DNA of 64,000 bases. Origin: Vandiemenella viatica (Eukaryota > Arthropoda > Insecta > Orthoptera > Morabidae). The stretch lies in the NCBI GenBank assembly GCA_031002005.1, contig JARYHS010008074.1:266849930-266913929 (forward strand), written 5' to 3'. Of the stretch, positions 33,300 to 43,601 are shown piece after piece. Each line of letters begins with the position of its first letter. Position 1 is the first letter of the stretch. The notes below the pieces were generated by a model. The model made no database searches. It saw nothing but the letters and a program-made list of their open reading frames with translations, and was not told where the DNA came from. Both the position numbers and the translations under genes were made by a program.

Positions 33300-34180
33300 C
33301 TAATGGTCCAGTTACGATCATCTCAATGTTCCCTCTCACCTGTTTATGCTATACATCTTATTTCTTTTACTTTTTCTTCTCTCCACTTCTTGCATCTTCT
33401 TCCTTCAATTGTAGTATATTCCTTTCTTCGTATTGTATATTTAATCCTTTCCTCGTCTTTTTATTTTTTCCCTTGGCAGCATTTTTCCTATTTTCTTCTT
33501 CATTCTTTCCTTCATCATTTACCTTCCAATAAGCACTGGCTTTACTGTTATGTTTATTTTTCACGGAAAAATAATTGTCCTCTCCTTGACCATTAATTTC
33601 ATCCCTTTGCGTGTAATTCACAACTTTTTGTACGCCATTCTCACTTTCTTGTATGTGATTTTTATGTTCTGGTATGTTATCTCCATCCTCTACTCGCCCT
33701 TTTTCTTTTAAATCCATTGTAAAGTACTGATTGTTACATTGTTCTCAACAATCTTTGTATTCACTTTAATTTTGTCGACATCTCTTCTTTGCATAGTTAT
33801 TTGCTTCTACAGTATTGTTTTTCTGTCTCCCAGAGACACCCCTTTCATCTGCTGGCTTAATGATCCTTCAGCGACAATTTTCTCTTTTTCCTCTATACAG
33901 TGGTCTACCAAAACATTAACAAGTCCAGTACATTTTTCTTAACTTCAAAAATATCGCTCTTGATAGTCTGTAATTTTTCTTCGGACTCCTCCACCTTCTC
34001 AATTCTGTCTGACATTCTCGCCATCATCTCTTCTGCCCTCCTCTGCCTACATTCAATTTTTTTATTAAGTTCTCCTGTGCCTTGTTTCAATTCTTGCCTT
34101 AATTTTTCTTGGATTTCTTTGATGTCATGTATCAATAGGCTATTTGACAGTATTAAAAAAATATTATAAATTGAACTCAT
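33300..34180 (-). pseudogene. Coiled-coil ORF1-like remnant
   Basis: The ATG at 34180 (MSSIYNIFLILSNSLLIHD) leads into a charged heptad-rich segment (IKEIQEKLRQELKQG, ARMSDRIEKVEESEEKLQTI) of 91 codons, then after stops a Lys/Glu/Asn-rich tail (33717-33367, with EEENRKNAAKGKNKK). A short hydrophobic start plus a coiled coil and basic tail resembles LINE ORF1 proteins. No zinc knuckle or RRM is seen. Upstream (34305-34580, - strand) is a repeat that recurs inverted at 37740, perhaps its 5' leader. Confidence 0.45.
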
Positions 34181-34304
34181 TCTCGTAGATTAATGCTTCA
34201 GGAAGCTAATTTTTTTCAAATTTGAAAAGAAAAGTGGATTATTTTTACTAAAAAAAGCGAAATAAAAATTATACTTTTCTTACCTCTGGTCACGTGACAG
34301 AAAA

Positions 34305-34580
34305 CGATCTAGGATTGGTGGTCGCTTGAGTGACGCTGTGACTGGGAAAGGAGCGTCTCCTATTATCCAAGTTTTCAACTATTTTTATTGAAATTTATGA
34401 AATTTATTTTGAATACAAAATCGAGAACAATTAGTAAAAGCTTACAGCGGAAAAATATCGAAAATAGACGCCTTATTTGTGGCGTTGGCTATAGAGAAAA
34501 GCCCTGACTTTTATTCTGCTGAGCTTAAAAATGTAACAGATTCAATTTGAGACTCATTTGTATTTAAATTGAAAGTTAGA
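34305..34580 (-). repeat. Repeat E, - strand copy
   Basis: In reverse it reads TTTTTAAGCTCAGCAGAATA, CCACAAATAAGGCGTCTATT, TTTTTCCGCTGTAAGCTTTT and AACTTGGATAATAGGAGACG. This matches 37760-37965 on the + strand base for base over most of its length. Together they form an inverted pair 3.2 kb apart. Confidence 0.8.
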
Positions 34581-34811
34581 GATTGATTGTTTTGTGTTAG
34601 CAAACCATACGTCGAAAAATTCTGTACGCGAAATTTGTGCAGTGAAAATAAAGAAAAGTTGTATGGGTGTCGCAAATATGCGCAAACAAATGAAGGTGTT
34701 TCTTGTAGCTAATAAGCAGCTGTTTCAAATAAATATATACAAGAGACCGATATAATGTGGTATAATGAACTAAAACTCAACATGAAAGTCTCAGTAGTTT
34801 TTTATTATTAT

Positions 34812-35155
34812 TAGTACCTGGGTGACCGATCTTCGCTCGTTCGCTCGGTATCTTTCGATTTATGTTCAATATCAAAAATTTCGAGTAAAGTTTGATTAAA
34901 GTAAAAGGCTTGAAGGCTTCCTAGGCGTTTTGAGGTGCACAGTTAACCAAAGAGAAGCTTAACTAATATCAGTAGGCGTACTGGTACCTGAACCTTCTAC
35001 GTAATGAGGTTAGAAGCCGTTTTTGAGAAACCAAATACAAAAATTGCTCCTTTATTTTTTTAAATCGTGTTAAAAACTTGAGAAGCAAAACGTTATCTAC
35101 ATGTGAAATTTCATCCAAATCGCTAGATCCATTTGCGAAACCGCCTCACTTTAAA
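34812..35155 (+). repeat. Repeat family B copy
   Basis: Head TGGGTGACCGATCTTCGCTC (34812), then TATCTTTCGATTTATGTTCA, GTACTGGTACCTGAACCTTC, AAAACGTTATCTACATGTGA and AATTTCATCCAAATCGCTAG. 36110-36300 repeats the CTGGTACCTGAA...TTTCATCCGAATCG half. 35770-35865 repeats the head half in reverse. Confidence 0.65.
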
Positions 35156-35184
35156 AAAATGCTATTATTATGTTAAATAGAAAT

Positions 35185-35580
35185 CTTAATGCCAGTTTGA
35201 TACAGCCAAGTTTGATGATGAATTCGTATGAAACTCGTCGAGAAAAATCGAAAATAAGGGATTTTTCTGATATCTCGCTTAGTTCTCGGGATATTATATC
35301 TCAAAAGTGAAGAGGTTAGTATTAGATCCAGCCTGGACGAGAAAAAAAAATTCACCAAAACCAACATATCTATATGGTGGAAATGTACTTTCAATGTTTT
35401 ATTTTGTATCTAGTGGTTGTTGTTAGGTTGAAATACGGCCTGGACCAGAAGAAACTATACCTATAACTGATTTTTGACATGCTATATCTCGAAAACCAAG
35501 AACATTTATCCTTTATTTTCGATATGTTTCGTCGAGTTCTGTAAGAATTCATCATCGGGTTGTGACGTCAATAGAACATC
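35185..35580. repeat. Inverted pair of family A units
   Basis: 35190-35340 is a - strand unit (in reverse: CCAGGCTGGATCTAATACTA, TATCCCGAGAACTAAGCGAG, ATATCAGAAAAATCCC, TTCATCATCAAACTTGG). 35410-35575 is a + strand unit (GTTAGGTTGAAATACGGCCT, TATATCTCGAAAACCAAG, TTTCGTCGAGTTCTGTAAGA, TTCATCATCGGGTTGTGACG). The two face each other across about 50 bp. Confidence 0.7.
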
Positions 35581-35769
35581 ATCTGTGCTAAATTTATTCA
35601 CTCCAATAAAACTATGCTCATACCTCGCAGTAATCTCACATCTTCTGATCAGCATTTCAAAATGATAATAAAACAATTCCCATAAGAAGTAACCTTCGTT
35701 ATAAACATTAATAAAGCACAAGGTCAGACGATTCAAAAGGCAAGGTTCTATTTATCAGAACCCGTTTTT

Positions 35770-36310
35770 TCGTATGTGCACTCGCACGCGGCTTTTTACT
35801 TTATTATCAAACTCTACTCGAAATCTTGTATATTGAACAGAAATCGAAAGATGTTTTATAATTAAGGTGGTAGTATTTAATGACTAACAACCACTTTTTA
35901 CGGTCAAAAAGTAAACGATGATTACTTTATAACTGGTACCGGTAATATTATTTTCAAAGAAGTTTCTGATAAAACCATTGATAAATTATTAATTATCTTC
36001 CTTTTAAATGTTTTACAATTAAACTTGCAGTGTTAATATTTCCGCGGATCAGCCAGTTTACAAGAACTGTTCGTTTAATTATTCTTTGAAATCAAAGAAA
36101 ATCTATTTGTAGGCTTTCTGGTACCTGAATTGTCTACGAGATGGCGATAGTGCCGTTTTCGATATACGTAGTGACAAAATTGTTCGTATTTTGTAAACTC
36201 GCTTTTTTGTAGGGAAGACAACTATTTAGGTAATCTTAAAAGTCAAAACGTTATCTAAATACCAAATTTCATCCGAATCGTCGCAGCCGTTTCCGAGATC
36301 CGAAATATAT
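35770..36310. repeat. Family B fragments, opposite orientations
   Basis: 35775-35865 in reverse: CATCTTTCGATTTCTGTTCA and TTTCGAGTAGAGTTTGATAA, matching 34850-34900. 36112-36300: CTTTCTGGTACCTGAATTGT, AAAACGTTATCTAAATACCA and CGCAGCCGTTTCCGAGATCC, ending in a TATATTTATATAC tail. Confidence 0.6.
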
Positions 36311-37739
36311 ATTTATATACAAGAATTGCTCGTTTAAAGATATAAGATAAGATAAGATTAAAAAGAATCTCGCTCTGTTTTAATGATGCTATTGCAACAC
36401 GGAAAAATCATGCGTAAAATTACCTCGAGGCTCGCCAAAAGCAATAGCAGCACACAAATCACTACTTACACGCAGAAACACAGCGTAGGCTAATGATGGA
36501 CTAAGCCCAGTGTAATGGCGATGCCGACTGGAGTGCTTGTTCGGTGGATCACGGGAAGCCCATTGTTCAAACTATTTTATCTATTGTTAGGCGTGAATTC
36601 GTGGAAAATAAATCTTTGTTTCGAGTAATATGGTTTATTTACTTTGAATATAAATTACTATTTTGCCTGCGTAGACTATTATCAAAACTGACTTTTGTTC
36701 CTCTAGATTTAGAAAATATCACACTATGCGTTAACCTCTCACTCACCACGCTTGGAACAGTTGGATGTTGTGGTCCATTTTTTTAAATTGCAGATTAAAG
36801 ATTAGTGATAAATGATATTTTTTGTCAATAAAACTGAATTTGTTTGTTTATTCATTTACCTACCTCGTTTCATTTCATCTCACACGAAGAATCTGTGAAG
36901 TGTTTGCTATTAACATAAAGAGAAGCAATTAAGAAGTAGTGTCCTGATAGCTGTGTGACTGAAGAGTGGTAATGGAATTCAGAACGTCCTACGTTAGAAC
37001 CTTGGTTGGGATAATATTTTTTCAGTTTTTGTTTGCCTTTTTTTTTTGCACTACTATGGTTTTATTCGAAGAATTCATAATACTTGCTAAGCGTCATACA
37101 AGCATTTGAAACAAATTGCTACCATACATGAAAACTTTTAATTTTTAAACTTAACAGAGAGAGAATATCATGCAAAAAATACAGATGCACGGCGGCGAAT
37201 AATGGAATTTATTTTAGAAGTAACATCACTTATAGAAATTTCATGCTAATCTTGCAACAGTTCCGGAACGCGTTGTCCTTTTCGTTGGAATTTTTACCTG
37301 ACGATACAACTGCAGGTTACCTTCCTGAAATAACTGCGTCTATTAGGCGGTATTTACTTTTAATGTGCAAGTAATATTAAAAAAATCTGTTTATAGTGTG
37401 CAAGTAACGTCCAATTTCCTTTTTGAAATCTTCTTTGGTTGTTTCAAACGGTTGTAATTCGCTTGTTATTCAAAAAGTTCTGAAGGCTACAGAAAAGAAA
37501 AGAAAAATTAAAATGATGTTTTGGTGGGTTTTCGGGAAGAAATGATTATGCGATGCAATCAACAGTAACTAGTATCCAAAGAAAATGACAAAAGAAAACA
37601 AATTTAACATATTCCGAAGCTAGGATCGAAACTTAGGACCCTAACCCTAATAATTCTCGCCTTAAACAACGTATTACATTTAACTCTACGAAATCGCGGT
37701 GTAAATGAGCTTCAAAGAAAAATGTAAGTGACTTTGTCG
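36311..37739. other. No gene recognised
   Basis: Mixed unique-looking sequence. Short open frames only (for example 36544-36786) without domains. GTGCAAGTAA occurs twice near 37365 and 37401. Nothing else can be supported. Confidence 0.35.
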
Positions 37740-38030
37740 CAATATCAAATTGAAGTTGTTAGATTTTTAAGCTCCACAGAAAAAAAACTCAGTGGTTGTT
37801 TCTATAGCTAGCCCCACAAATAAGGCGTCTACTTTCAATAATTTTCCGCTGTAGGCTTTTACAAATTGTTTTCGATTTTATATTCAAAATGAACTTTCAT
37901 TAATAACAAGAAGTAGCCGGCAACAAACAAAAAAATTGCTGAAAACTTGGGTAATAGGAAACGCTCTATTCGCAGCGGCAGCGTTTACAGACGTGTGACG
38001 TCACGAATGTCGTTGCACGCGCCGGGCAGC
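37740..38030 (+). repeat. Repeat E, + strand copy
   Basis: AAATTGAAGTTGTTAGATTT, CCACAAATAAGGCGTCTACT, AATTTTCCGCTGTAGGCTTT and AACTTGGGTAATAGGAAACG pair with 34305-34580 in reverse. The outer flank here (GTGACGTCACGAATGTCG) differs from that of the other copy. Confidence 0.8.
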
Positions 38031-38244
38031 GAAGGAGCGTTTTGGCGGGCTTTTAAATTCTTTAAATTTTACGCAAAATAATGCACTGCCGTCAAAAAAT
38101 CTCTTCACTTGGTGAATAAGGTGTACCAATAAACAATTTAAAACCATTTTCAAGAAATAGTCAAATACCAATTTCTTTGATAGCATTTAATAGCAACCCT
38201 AGGTCCGTATTCCTTTCTCGAGAGTTTTGACAAAACTGCATGTC

Positions 38245-38640
38245 TTAATGAATTCTGCCCCCCCCCATTAACTTAATTTTCTCCATCAACCAATTCGTCA
38301 TCCTCATCAATGCTGCTGAGATCATTATTTGGAAAATAACCGGTAACCCCATCTTTATACCCGTTATTAATATGACTACTACTGAAATTATTTTGCACTG
38401 AATTACTATCTCCCGGACAACCATTCGGTTTGCATATTTCCCATCAAAACTTACGATTTCGGAACTTACCGTTTCCCTCTCTGACATATTACTGTTTGTT
38501 TCTCCCAACTCACTTTTTGAATTCATTCTAACCAATTTTCCATAAAAATTTGACATTTGAAATTTAATAATGCAAGCAAACACAACGATATTATTACTCT
38601 TAACAGAAATTCTTTACATCGCAATCGATATTATAAATTT
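38245..38640 (-). pseudogene. Unidentified acidic-tail ORF remnant
   Basis: - strand ATG at 38583 (MFACIIKFQM) or 38523 (MNSKSELGETNSNMSERE) leads, with one frame change near 38395, into SSSHINNGYKDGVTGYFPN and NDLSSIDEDDELVDGEN, an acidic end. The consistency across the frame change suggests a once-coding segment. The C run at 38260-38268 disrupts the end. No family recognised. Confidence 0.3.
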
Positions 38641-39159
38641 ACAACTCCAATCCACAACAATGATACAACGCTGTCCACATTCAACGCTGCAACACAATTT
38701 TTAGGAACACACAGAAAAAATACCAATTAACTTACAACCTTTTATCGTAACAGTTGAAAACATGTATAATATCACTGACAGGAAACAACAGAATTCGATG
38801 GCCTCAGGCCTGGAAATAAAGCCGACACATAAATACAAAAATGCTTCAAATACTGATCTTTTGCTTTTTTTTAACTAATTTGGCTTTACATATAAATTCC
38901 CCCCGTTTCTTTGTTTTGCTTGTAATAATTCTTTATTAGCTTCTTGCTTCTCGACAAAAAACCCACAGATTCTAAACTACTATACACATTTTACTACAAT
39001 TTTTTATGTGACAAGATTTTGACCACTAATCGATGGTATTACTTTTCTTTACAATTTCTTAAAATCTCAAATTTTACTCCTTTAATTACTATTGTCACAT
39101 GAAAAAGAAATTAATTTTGCAACTGTTCTTTAACAAAATGTTTCTCAACTTGTAAGTTC
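38641..39159. other. No gene recognised
   Basis: AT-rich flank left of the DNA transposon. No frame or repeat identified. Confidence 0.4.
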
Positions 39160-39603
39160 AACTCGGGGGGTTAGAGTCATAACAGCGTATCTACAAAATT
39201 GGCTATTTTGACATATTTACACCACTATTATTGTGAAGAACCAATCTATCCAATGGAAAAACACTGGGACTCCTATCTTTAACCGTTCCAGAGATAATGT
39301 GTAGCGTATCTACAATTTTACTTTAATGTTTATTGTGAAAATGACGTATTGCCTTTTGCGTCATTTCAGCTCCCTTTGCAGCAATGTATTGTTCAGTGAA
39401 AAAAGAGCGTATCTCCAGATATTATAAAAGAAAAACGTAGCGAGTAGGATTTCTTCTAGAAAAATTTGTCTGATATGAGTGCTTTTACCTTAATTTAATG
39501 CACACGTCATAAATTATTAACAGTATTTATTCATTATTCGATTCTTCATGACATTCCCTAGGTAAATCATTGTTTTTTTTATCGTCCTCTATCATTTCTA
39601 CAG

Positions 39604-41785
39604 AAATCTTTAAATATTCCACCTCGGCCAGATATTGAAGCACAAACAATCAATATTGACAATCAAAATGTTTTCTTACTAGAAAGAACCAATCAGTTCG
39701 GATTTTTAGGTGATGGTGGACCTAAAACTGGCAATAATAGTACAGACCTGCTCGTAAGCGAAAATATTGTAGTAGAGAATCAGATAAAAGTAAAACGCAG
39801 ACGAGTGGCTCAGCCTGAGAAATGGAAGAAAATTGATAGAAAAATTAAACGGCAGTCTGGCAAACCGTATTATTCTTGCAAAGGCAAATATGTTCCTGGG
39901 TGGTCAGTTAAACCAAAAGATTGTTCAAAGTGCTCGAGCACCTTTAATTTTACTGAGGCTGACAGATTAAAAATGCACCAACAATTTTGGAATCTAGGTG
40001 ATATAAACAGGCAGCGTTTGTACGTCAGTTCTCTTTTTTAGAAAAGATGGATAAGCAAAGTACTAGGACTTCTGAGGGCTCGTCCAGGAGAAAATTTACA
40101 AATTAATACTTTCCAACCAAAGATGATGCAAAGTTTCAGGTTTGCCAATCATTCTTTATTACTACATTTGATTTGACTGAATTATTCATACGCCAGGTTC
40201 TGTTAGAAAGGAATGAGCACAATATCATTTCCAAAGATGAAAGAGGACGTCACAAACCAGCAGTAGCTACATCAGATGCTGTCAAAGAAAGAATTGGATT
40301 TCTCTTTAAAAGCATTCCAAAACTCCCTTCACATTATGCTAGGAAGGATTCGGTAAAAGAGTACTTGCCACATGATTTAAATCTTCGAAAAATGTACGAA
40401 ATGTATGTGGAAACTTGCAAAAACGGTAATGCAACCCCTGAAAAGGAATCTTAGTATCGACTAATATCTAAGACAGAATTTAATCTATCTTTCCATATAT
40501 CTAAAAATGATTTGTGTGATACATGTTACAGATTCTCTCACATGAATGTCAGAGAAAGAAATTCACCGTTCAGAACAGAATGCTCGTATATCTCGTAAGT
40601 GTTTAGCAAGGGCTCCGAAAGACCACATCAAGATGGAAGCTGCAACAAGGAAAACTCATTAAGCTGAATTTGATCTAGATTTTTTTTTTTTTTTAAACTG
40701 CTTTAGGTATCTTTTTAACATCGAGGTCTTTTAGAGACGGGAAAGGATGGGGGGCAAGGATGGGGGCAAGGAATGGGAAGGAATTCGGCCATGGCCTTTT
40801 TGAAGGAAGCATCCCGGCATTTGCCTGGAGTGATTTGGGGAAACCACGGAAAACCCAAATCTGGATGCCCGGACGGGGATTCGAACCGCCGTCCTCCCGA
40901 ATGCGAGGCGAGAACGCTAACCGTTACACCGCCCCGCTCGGTTTTATCTAGAAGCTGTCTGCTACTTTCCAAGACAAATGCTAAAGAGTTGTTTTATCAT
41001 CGAAGACTTGCTGTCTACAACCTAATCATATACAATACAACTTCAAGAGAAGCTGCATTTGGCATGTGGAGTGAAAAGATCGCCAAATGTGGATCTAGAG
41101 AAATTTCTTCATGCTTATTCAATTATTTAGAAAAAAATGCAGATGGGAAAGATTGGAACTTCCTTTCTGATACGGGGGGAGGGCAAAATAGAAATGCAAA
41201 TATGTCTGGTATGTTCCTGTATGCTGTTAAGCACCTTGATATCCCAAATCACATGTTTTTTGAGCCAGGTCACTAGCAAATGGAGTATGACTCTGTTCAT
41301 GCCTCGATAGAGAGAGAAAAAACTGTTGGATATCTTTGATCCATCAGGATGGTTCACTGCCATGAGAATGACAAGTAAAAATATCATGTTATTGGAGTTC
41401 AGCAGAATAATGTATTAAATTTTCCAGAACTGAGACGCTTCATGATAAAATACAGAAATGTTGATAGTGACGAAGATAATGTCAATTGGATGAAGATAGT
41501 ATTTTCTTTATGGTATTGAAAGAAGGCTGAGTGTATTAACTTTAAATACAACCATACTACTGAAGAATTTAAAAGACTCGAATATCCCGCAGAACTAAAA
41601 CAAGGCTGTAAGAATCTTTCACGCTTAAGCTAGTGTATTCCTCTCCAATTCCAATACAGAAAGATAAGTTCAAAGACCTCCTAGATCTGTGCAATATGGG
41701 AATCATACCAGAGCAGTATCACCTAGGTAAGTCTACTGCAGCTCACGAAGGAACAGAAACGAGTGCTGATGACGATAGTGACTAA
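39604..41785 (+). pseudogene. Transposase pseudogene with GGQNRN signature
   Basis: A pyrimidine tract and ACAG acceptor (39589-39603) precede the frame KSLNIPPRPDIEAQTINID. Then: QPEKWKKIDRKIKRQSGKPY, C-x2-C finger (DCSKCSSTF), a stop at 40039-40041, RRKFTN, DERGRHKPA, KLPSHYARKDSVKEYLPHDL, NLRKMYEMYVETCKNG, FNLSFHISKNDLCDTCYRF, EFDLE (SINE inserted here), FGMWSEKIAKCGSREISSCL, and LSDTGGGQNRNANMSGMFLY (intact relatives have SD.CGGQNRN). The end is at 41783. I know this arrangement from many unannotated insect proteins and infer a DDE-type enzyme, with FD and SD as likely first two acids. Several frameshifts and stops, so dead. Confidence 0.75.
40680..40945 (-). mobile_element. tRNA-derived SINE (family 2)
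   Basis: On the - strand: head GCGGTGTAACGGTTAGCGTT (A box), CGGCGGTTCGAATCCCCGTC (perfect B box), body CGTGGTTTCCCCAAATCACT and CCAGGCAAATGCCGGGATGC, and a 14-nt A tail (T run at 40680-40694). Flanked by ATCTAGA at 40673-40679 and 40946-40952. It cuts the FDLE codons of the transposase. The CCGGGCATTTGCC body is one widely seen in arthropod SINEs. Confidence 0.92.
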
Positions 41786-42346
41786 AGTGTAATAATATAT
41801 ATAATTAAGGTTTTTACAACTCTCTCACTAACAAGTTTATAATATGTGCGTTGGGATTCTCATGTGTTTTTTTTTTTTTTTTTTTTTTTGCCATTTTATT
41901 ATTGCAATTATCTTAATGCAGTGTTTAAAGACAAAAGGCGGCCTAATTATGTCCCATGTAACTCGCGAAGCACTGTGAAATACTTTAAAATGTCTCAAAT
42001 AAATTGCTTAATAGTATTAATCAAAATAAATTCTTTTAAAGATTGCATTGTTTGGTTTTGTAATTACAACTCTATAGGACGTAACTACCCAGACCACCAA
42101 GATGTTTAAAGTCAAAACAACGTATCTGCGACATTGTTCACTGTTTTGTTCTGCAGTACCTATTGTTACAGATTATAAATTGTTGGAATTACATGAATAC
42201 ATTCTAAGGACCATGAGGTATCACAGCTACAAGCGGCTTAACGTTAGATGGTAACAATGGTAGTGTTTCAACAGGTGCAAAACTTCTTTTGCCTTTTTCT
42301 CAAAACACACATTTTGTAGATACGTCGTTATGACTCTAAGCCCCCG

Positions 42347-42850
42347 AACTTTGACTTCACTTTCATAATCATTTACTGATTGTTCCAAATTTAATTAATA
42401 TCCTTCCATTTAGAATCTGATCATTGATACTGCAGCCCCCCAAAAAAATGAAAACTGGAATTCTCTTACTTGATCACCTGCCCGTAGATCCTCTCTCTGC
42501 TGCTGTTCAAATGTACCATTGCTTCTGAAGAAACTCCAGACTTTTAAGGTGTTATGTTAATCACCTTAATCAACACCCATAATCCTGGTTTAGGTTCGGC
42601 AATTGTAACCTCCAAACAGTTAAAATTAATCCAACTGAAGTCGAGCAAATCCCATAAATTAATTTGCTGGAAACTCTGTAGACCTCACGACGAGGTGGCC
42701 CTAAATATGTCGTCTTTTGATCCACGTACACAGAGTGAGGTCATTTCTTTAAAATATTGCGTGGTGAAGGTCTCTTGCGTCGTCTCCGCATGGGCTCTAT
42801 CTACCATGGAGGACCTATTTAATTCAATCTTTGACTAAGATATGCCAAGT
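42347..42850 (+). repeat. Repeat family D copy 2 and family C scrap
   Basis: 42604-42740 repeats 32355-32490 (TTGTAACCTCCAAACAGTTA ... GGCCCTAAATATGTCGTCTT). 42766-42830 (GTGAAGGTCTCTTGCGTCGT, TCTACCATGGAGGACC) resembles 5948-5985. No gene between 42351 and 42603. Confidence 0.65.
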
Positions 42851-42854
42851 ATAC

Positions 42855-43385
42855 GAGATGAAGATAACCCACATATTAGGTATCAAATACAGGGGTGTGG
42901 CGGAGAATGCAGCTATATTTGTTTGTGGAATTTGCCGCAGAACATGATCAGTAACTAACTTGAGAATGGAGCTGTATTGGGATTCACTGGAAGACATGAG
43001 ATGGGTGGAAATATTGCTGGGTATATATGCAAGACATATGTCAGTGATAAAGGTTGGAAAAGTATTGGTAAAAGAATTAGAAGTTGTCCATAGAAGGGTA
43101 AAGAAGACCATTGAACAGAAGCTGACTCCTTGAATACCGTATATGCATAGGGGAATGGGAAAATTCTCTTTTGTAGGTAAGGGAGTCAGGGAAGTGCTGA
43201 ATAATTTACAAAAACATTAACAGAATTTAAAATTAAATTCATAAAGGGAAAAATCAGGAGAGTGTTGAAATTACACTTATAGAATTTGGGGTAAAAGACA
43301 AGTAATAAAAAGACAAGAATAGTTGAGTGGGGAAATTGACACCAGAAGATGTGCTCCACAGAAATTAAATTAAGTAACAACTAGA
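42855..43385 (+). pseudogene. Old CR1-like LINE 3' end
   Basis: TAGGTATCAAATACAGGGGT (42878) and ATTGGGATTCACTGGAAGAC (42975) align with TGTATCAAATACAGGAGTTG (62715) and AATGGGATTCATTGCAAGAC (62818). TTTTGTAGGTAAGGGAGTCA (43172) corresponds to 63005, and GTGCTCCACAGAAATTAAAT near 43360 to the GTGCTCCATTGCAATTAAAT end. Far more diverged than the copy at 60525-63195. Confidence 0.75.
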
Positions 43386-43601
43386 AAGGAAGAAACATTT
43401 TTATCATACACCTGTGGTATAATTAATAAAAATAGTTAATAACAGTTAATGCAATTATTTTTAAATCTTGCTTTGCATCACCAAGTGTGTTTCTATTTAA
43501 ATCAGAATATTGTATGGTAATTATGTTATACTGCATTTTAAACAGAACTGTATTGTGATGGAATGTATACTTTTCTATTAATAAAAATCACAAGGCAGGT
43601 A

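Larger units (their letters stand above)
39164..42346 (+). mobile_element. DNA transposon with AACT duplication (possibly Sola-like)
   Basis: The left end CGGGGGGTTAGAGTCATAAC-AGCGTATCTACAAAAT (39164-39199) and the right end in reverse CGGGGGCTTAGAGTCATAAC-GACGTATCTACAAAAT agree at 33 of 36 positions by eye. Flanks are AACT at 39160-39163 and 42347-42350. GCGTATCT/ACGTATCT motifs recur inside both ends (39184, 39303, 39407, 42119), like subterminal enzyme-binding sites. It contains a + strand transposase pseudogene and a later SINE. Known Sola elements also make 4-bp duplications, but the assignment needs a profile search. Confidence 0.85.

Noticed and set aside
37640..37660. Telomere-like CCCTAACCCTAA
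   Set aside because: Only two units, and insects typically use TTAGG; no array.
40680..40945. Open frames across this segment as protein exons
   Set aside because: They read through a SINE with tail and target duplication.
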